Shown piece after piece: positions 60,731 to 64,000 of a stretch of DNA of 64,000 bases (its first letter is position 1; every line of letters starts with the position of its first letter). The position numbers were made by a program, and so were the translations under genes. Under the pieces are notes generated by a model. The model worked only from the letters and a program-made list of their open reading frames with translations. It ran no database searches and was not told where the DNA came from. The DNA comes from an uncultured Ruminococcus sp. GTDB lineage: Bacteria > Bacillota > Clostridia > Oscillospirales > Acutalibacteraceae. The stretch covers positions 62,001 through 126,000 of the forward strand of contig CAJODM010000001.1 of assembly GCA_905233755.1 (NCBI GenBank), given 5' to 3'.

Positions 60731-60805
60731 TATAGATTGAGGCACCCATATGGGTGTCTCTTTCTCTTTTCAGTGGCGGGAGCGGGGGTCGAAGGCGAAT
60801 GTGCC
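60717..60805 (+). repeat. repeat A copy 1 (tRNA-Leu 3' end plus terminator)
   Basis: 89 bp beginning in the T stem of tRNA-Leu, including its last 14 bases, the terminator and the flank to GTGCC. Copy 2 lies at 60922-61010 (one mismatch), copy 3 is partial. Confidence 0.9.
60739..60770 (+). terminator. terminator of tRNA-Leu
   Basis: Stem GAGGCACCC / GGGTGTCTC (60739-60747 / 60752-60760, one G-U) then TTTCTCTTTT. Confidence 0.8.
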
Positions 60806-60812
60806 AAGCCGT

Positions 60813-60938
60813 AAGCTGCGCGCACGGCGCAGGCAAAAACGCCATAGTATGGCGTTTTTAATGAGAGCGCAGAAGGAACACCACCGTACTATCGTCCGGC
60901 AACAGGCGAATAATACACATACGCTTCCGGCACCATAT
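60813..60938 (+). repeat. repeat B copy 1
   Basis: 126 bp ending in CGCTTCCGGCACCATAT. It contains the palindrome AAAAACGCCATA / TGGCGTTTTT around 60835-60859. Copy 2 is at 61120-61244, nearly identical (a one-base gap). Confidence 0.9.
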
Positions 60939-61010
60939 AGATTGAGGCACCCATATGGGTGTCTCTTTCTCTTTTCAGTGGCGGGAGCGGGGATCGAAGG
61001 CGAATGTGCC
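60922..61010 (+). repeat. repeat A copy 2
   Basis: 89 bp, identical to copy 1 except one base (AGCGGGGA for AGCGGGGG). It duplicates the tRNA 3' end and its terminator but not the rest of the tRNA. Confidence 0.9.
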
Positions 61011-61119
61011 TCGTCGTCGCTTGCCGTACTTGCTGTCAGCGGTCACGCATGACCGCTGACGAGCGCGTGTTGCAGCTCCTCCTCTCCCAATAACGCGGAG
61101 GCGTTATTGGGAGCCCAAA
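61011..61119. repeat. unique segment C with two palindromes between A2 and B2
   Basis: 109 bp without a gene. Contains TCAGCGGTCA (61036-61045) / TGACCGCTGA (61050-61059, palindromic about 61047) and CTCCCAATAACGC / GCGTTATTGGGAG (61084-61096 / 61101-61113). Followed by B2. With A and B it forms an array of strong hairpins behind the tRNA. Confidence 0.75.
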
Positions 61120-61244
61120 AAGCTGCGCGCACGGCGCAGGCAAAAACGCCATAGTATGGCGTTTTTAATGAGAGCGCAGAAGGAACACCACCGTACTATC
61201 GTCCGGCAACAGGCGAATATACACATACGCTTCCGGCACCATAT
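61120..61244 (+). repeat. repeat B copy 2
   Basis: 125 bp copy of 60813-60938, leading into the third copy of the tRNA 3' end. Confidence 0.9.
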
Positions 61245-61274
61245 GATTGAGGCATCCATACGGGTGTCTCTTCC
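61228..61274 (+). repeat. repeat A copy 3 (partial, degraded)
   Basis: Begins with CGCTTCCGGCACCATAT and keeps the terminator stem in degraded form (GCATCCATACGGGTGTCTC), then diverges. It marks the distal end of the array, before the sigK leader. Confidence 0.8.
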
Positions 61275-61338
61275 TATTTACTGCGCACTTTCTCATCATA
61301 CGGACACGCAGGGGTTGAATATACTGCTGTGAGGTGGT

Positions 61339-62028
61339 ATGATGTTCCGGCTGTTATCGTTTCTCGGCGAGTATCTGTTTCTCTTCGTCCTGCACGTTGT
61401 GCACTCAGAGAGCTTTCCAAAGCCGCTGTCAAAGGATGAAGAGGATCGCTACCTCAAAGAAGCGGCAGAGGGCGATATCACAGCACGCAACCTGCTGGTT
61501 GAGCACAACCTGCGCCTAGTCGCCCATATCATCAAGAAGTATTATCAGTCCTACAGCGGCCAGGACGATCTTGTGTCCATCGGTACCATCGGGCTGATCA
61601 AGGCGATCAACACCTTTGACAGGAAGAAGAATATTAAGCTATCGAGCTATGCCTCGCGCTGTATCGAGAACGAGATCTTGATGCACTTTCGCGCATCCAA
61701 GAAGAGCTCACAGGATATCTCGCTCAACGATACCATCGACACTGACAAGGACGGCAACCCCCTAACGCTCATGGATATCATGTCGACCGATGACAACATC
61801 ATCGAGGACATCGACCGCAAGATCAACCTCGAGAAGCTATCGCCGTATATCGACGAGGTGCTGACCGAGCGCGAGAAGACGGTCATCATCCACCGCTACG
61901 GGCTGTATGGGATGGAGGTGCTGCCCCAGCGCGAGCTCGCATCACTGCTGGGGATATCGCGGTCCTATATCTCACGCATCGAGCAGAAAGCCCTCAAAAA
62001 GCTCAGAAAACGATACGAGCAAGGGTAG
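61339..62028 (+). CDS. sigK: sporulation sigma factor SigK (pro-form)
   Basis: 229 aa. The N-terminal hydrophobic pro-sequence ('LLSFLGEYLFLFVLHVVHS') precedes 'ESFPKPLSKDEEDRYL', as in pro-sigma-K. Region 2 'ARNLLVEHNLRLVAHIIKKY' and 'DDLVSIGTIGLIKAINTFD', and region 4 'LLGISRSYISRIEQKALKKL', are intact. It directs late mother-cell transcription after removal of the pro-sequence by the SpoIVFB-type protease. The gene is uninterrupted: there is no skin-type element. ATG 61339 and 61342 are adjacent; GAGGTGG precedes them. Convergent 26-base overlap with feoB. Confidence 0.94.
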   Translation: MMFRLLSFLGEYLFLFVLHVVHSESFPKPLSKDEEDRYLKEAAEGDITARNLLVEHNLRLVAHIIKKYYQSYSGQDDLVSIGTIGLIKAINTFDRKKNIKLSSYASRCIENEILMHFRASKKSSQDISLNDTIDTDKDGNPLTLMDIMSTDDNIIEDIDRKINLEKLSPYIDEVLTEREKTVIIHRYGLYGMEVLPQRELASLLGISRSYISRIEQKALKKLRKRYEQG

Positions 62029-63910
62029 CACCCGCTGTAAGTAGCATACACAAGATCACCCCAATCACCGTCGGCAGCAGGAACGCTGTCAGCGTATCGG
62101 TGATGCTGCCGGTTTCCTTGTGGATCGTCAGACAGGTGGTAGAACACGGGAAGTGGAACAGACACAGGGTCAGAAAGCATACCGCCGTCAGCGCCGTCCA
62201 TCCGTTATGGATGAGCAGGGTGTGCAGCATATCATAACTGCTGTAGTCCGTCAGCACCGACGCCGAGAGATAGGACATCAAGAGCACCGGTATTACCGTC
62301 TCGTTCGCCGGAAACCCCAGCAGGAACGCCATGATAACCGCACCGTCGACCCCGATAATGAACGCAAACCGGTCGAAGAATCCGACAAGATACGAGAGTA
62401 TTGACGCGCCGTGTATCTCGATATTGGCGATACACCAGATGATCGCGCCGGCGGGGATCGCGACATATACTGCCCGCAACAGTACAAACAGTGCGCGATC
62501 AGCAAGCGATCGCCAGATGGTTTCGAGGATCTTTGGTCGGCGATAGGGCGGCAGCTCCAGGATGAACCCGCTCTTCGATCCCCGGTAAAGCGTTTTTGAG
62601 AGCAGGGAAGAGGAGAGGAGCGTTATTATGACAGAGAGGACAAGCAGTACGACCATCACCGCCGCTGTGATAAGCGAGTTTAGCATCACGCTGTCGGTCA
62701 TTGAGAAGAAGACAGAGATGATCGCGAGCAGCGCGGGCAGCCGTCCGTTGCACGGCATGAGGGCGTTCGTGACGATCGCGATCCGCCGTTCGTGCTCTTT
62801 GTCAATGATGCGGCATCCCATCACCCCGCACGCGTTGCATCCGATCCCCATCGCCATGGTGAGGCACTGTTTGGGGCTTGCCCCGTAACGGTAGAAAACG
62901 CCGTCCATATTGAACGCGATCCGCGGCAGATACCCCGAGTCCTCCATCAGCGAGAACAGCGGAAAGAAGATCGCCATTGGAGGGAACATCACCGCCACCA
63001 CCCACGTCAGCGTGGTATAGACGCCGTCCATCAGCAAGCTCTGTAACGTTGGGTGAAAGTGCATCGCTATCATGATCGCCGATAGCTGATCACCCAGATA
63101 GCCAAAACACTGCGATAGGATTGCCGACGGATAGTTCGCCCCGACCGCAGTGATCCAGAACAGTGCGCCGAACAGCAGCAGCATGACGGGGATCCCGGTC
63201 ACCTTGGATGTCAGCACCCGATCAAGCCGACGGTCGCGGATATTCTCATCCGCACGGGTATGTACGACACAGCAGCGGCATAACTCGTCGATCTTCCGGT
63301 ACAGCTCGCCGGAGCGCTCCCCCTCATCCTCGATCTTCATGATCCTATCGAGCTCCAGCGAACGCACACGAAAGGTCCTGATATCACCGCTAGCGACAGC
63401 GTGAACCGTCTCTCTAAGGGATTTAAGCGTTGATTTCTTCTTGGCACACACGGGCACCACCGGCACCCCCAGCCGCAGCGACAGCTCGTCACAGTCGATC
63501 ACAATCCCCTTGCGCGATGCTTCGTCCATCATGTTCAGACACAGCACTGTGCGCTCGGTATAGGAGAGCACCTCCAGCACCAAGAGCAGGTTTCGCGCCA
63601 GATTCGACGCATCTGCGACAGCGACGATCACCCGATCCTTCTCATCCATGAGATACTCGCGCGCAACGTCCTCTTCTTTAGAGAGGGCGTTCAGCGAGTA
63701 GGCCCCCGGAAGATCGACCACCCGATAGACGGTGTCGTCACAGCGCATCCTGCCATAGGCGTTTTCGACCGTCTTACCTGACCAGTTACCGGTATGCTGT
63801 CTGAGCCCTGTGAGCGCATTGAATACCGTACTCTTGCCGACGTTCGGGTTGCCGGCAAGCGCGATCTCGGCGTCATAGCCAAGTGCTGCATTGTTAGCTT
63901 CTCTACTCAT
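62003..63910 (-). CDS. feoB: ferrous iron transport protein B
   Basis: 635 aa. N-terminal G domain: G1 'LAGNPNVGKSTVF', G2/switch 'GNWSGKTVEN', G3 'VVDLPGAYSL', G4 'CLNMMDEA'. Then a helical linker and membrane pore with gate motifs 'MGIGCNACGVMGCRII' and 'LGFPANETVIPVLLMSYL'. Imports Fe2+ in anaerobes, driven by its GTPase switch. The G5 region is 'VPVCAKKKST', not the common form. Start ATG 63910, preceded by GAGGTGAG inside feoA; overlapped by eight bases with feoA. Confidence 0.95.
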   Translation of the reverse strand: MSREANNAALGYDAEIALAGNPNVGKSTVFNALTGLRQHTGNWSGKTVENAYGRMRCDDTVYRVVDLPGAYSLNALSKEEDVAREYLMDEKDRVIVAVADASNLARNLLLVLEVLSYTERTVLCLNMMDEASRKGIVIDCDELSLRLGVPVVPVCAKKKSTLKSLRETVHAVASGDIRTFRVRSLELDRIMKIEDEGERSGELYRKIDELCRCCVVHTRADENIRDRRLDRVLTSKVTGIPVMLLLFGALFWITAVGANYPSAILSQCFGYLGDQLSAIMIAMHFHPTLQSLLMDGVYTTLTWVVAVMFPPMAIFFPLFSLMEDSGYLPRIAFNMDGVFYRYGASPKQCLTMAMGIGCNACGVMGCRIIDKEHERRIAIVTNALMPCNGRLPALLAIISVFFSMTDSVMLNSLITAAVMVVLLVLSVIITLLSSSLLSKTLYRGSKSGFILELPPYRRPKILETIWRSLADRALFVLLRAVYVAIPAGAIIWCIANIEIHGASILSYLVGFFDRFAFIIGVDGAVIMAFLLGFPANETVIPVLLMSYLSASVLTDYSSYDMLHTLLIHNGWTALTAVCFLTLCLFHFPCSTTCLTIHKETGSITDTLTAFLLPTVIGVILCMLLTAGATLARIVF

Positions 63911-64000
63911 AGCTCACCTCAATCCTCTCGGTATCGATGTTTCGCAGCGCGACGATGCTGTCCCGCACCGCATAAGCGCAGATGTTGCCGGACATCCCTT
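63903..64000 (-). CDS. feoA: FeoA-domain protein (N-terminus beyond window)
   Basis: The last 32 codons of a frame that ends in TAG (63905-63903). The translation ends in 'SIVALRNIDTERIEVSYE', which fits the C-terminus of FeoA ('..ALR..DA..IeV'). FeoA is the small SH3-like partner of FeoB. The eight-base overlap with feoB supports co-translation. The 5' part lies outside the window. Confidence 0.72.
   Translation of the reverse strand, partial: GMSGNICAYAVRDSIVALRNIDTERIEVSYE

Noticed and set aside
60425..61052. Open frames reading through tRNA-Leu and the repeats
   Set aside because: They translate the tRNA, its terminator and duplicated flank; the products are artefacts that repeat with the DNA.
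60813..61244. CRISPR-like repeats behind tRNA-Leu
   Set aside because: Only two to three long, unevenly spaced copies with palindromes; no short regular repeat-spacer unit and no cas genes.
61339..62028. Skin-type interruption of sigK
   Set aside because: The sigK frame is complete from pro-sequence to region 4, with no inserted element.

Overview
The window is a contiguous piece of a chromosome from a spore-forming, anaerobic Firmicute of class Clostridia, most likely a Ruminococcus/Oscillospiraceae-type gut bacterium. This is inferred from gene content, not from a database search. The indicators are: PolC next to ispG and rseP; an A/V-type ATPase; sporulation genes (sigK, a YlmC/YmxH PRC-barrel protein, a SleB-like hydrolase, a SpoIIM-like protein); CdaA/CdaR; DUF4358 and DUF5685 proteins; and two dockerin-bearing secreted proteins, one of them a multidomain alpha-amylase of the kind found in starch-degrading ruminococci. 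Coding density is high, most genes lie on the + strand, and the coding DNA is moderately GC-rich with AT-rich intergenic regions.

Layout. 1-4250: 3' part of a V-type ATPase operon (F, A, B, D). 4300-7260: sporulation and cell-surface genes (YlmC-like, SleB-like, SGNH lipoprotein, DUF4358 lipoprotein). 7296-21612: the classic Firmicutes growth cluster rpsB-tsf / pyrH-frr-uppS-cdsA-dxr-rseP-ispG-polC plus an AI-2E-type permease. It couples translation, nucleotide supply, isoprenoid and phospholipid synthesis, intramembrane proteolysis and replication. 21716-25021: secreted amylase with dockerin. 25100-32172: HPr-like protein, tRNA/rRNA modification (mtaB, rluA-type, tgt, queA), yajC. 32346-35140: lysine/diaminopimelate branch (asd, dapA, dapB). 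35277-40050: DUF3343 plus cysteine desulfurase, cdaA-cdaR, rodA. 40195-45702: tsaE, tsaB, rpiB, upp, two lipoproteins, pcrA. 45780-53855: uncharacterised proteins (Cys-rich, HAD, DUF5685/J-domain/membrane trio) and a secreted Big2/GH24/SH3 lysozyme followed by membrane proteins. 53910-56228: an SOS-type locus (UmuC-like polymerase, YolD, a 77-aa protein) with LexA/DinR-like operators. 56281-60486: phosphoglucomutase, a membrane-anchored protein and a dockerin propeller-like protein. 60644-61300: tRNA-Leu(CAA) followed by tandem copies of its 3' end. 61339-64000: sigK and feoB with the end of feoA.

The observations most worth following are: (i) three genes (29474 on -, 35277 on +, 45780 on +) whose Shine-Dalgarno lies in the 3' arm of a terminator-like hairpin directly before the AUG; (ii) the tRNA-Leu 3'-end repeat array with its own palindromes; (iii) a consensus promoter whose spacer contains a LexA box, in front of a small uncharacterised protein beside UmuC/YolD; (iv) a GH24 lysozyme whose catalytic fold is apparently interrupted by an SH3 domain; (v) a structured rpsB leader; (vi) an apparent AUU start for rseP; and (vii) a near-perfect sigma-E promoter in front of the YlmC/YmxH gene. 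No CRISPR array, insertion sequence, prophage or complete defence system was recognised.
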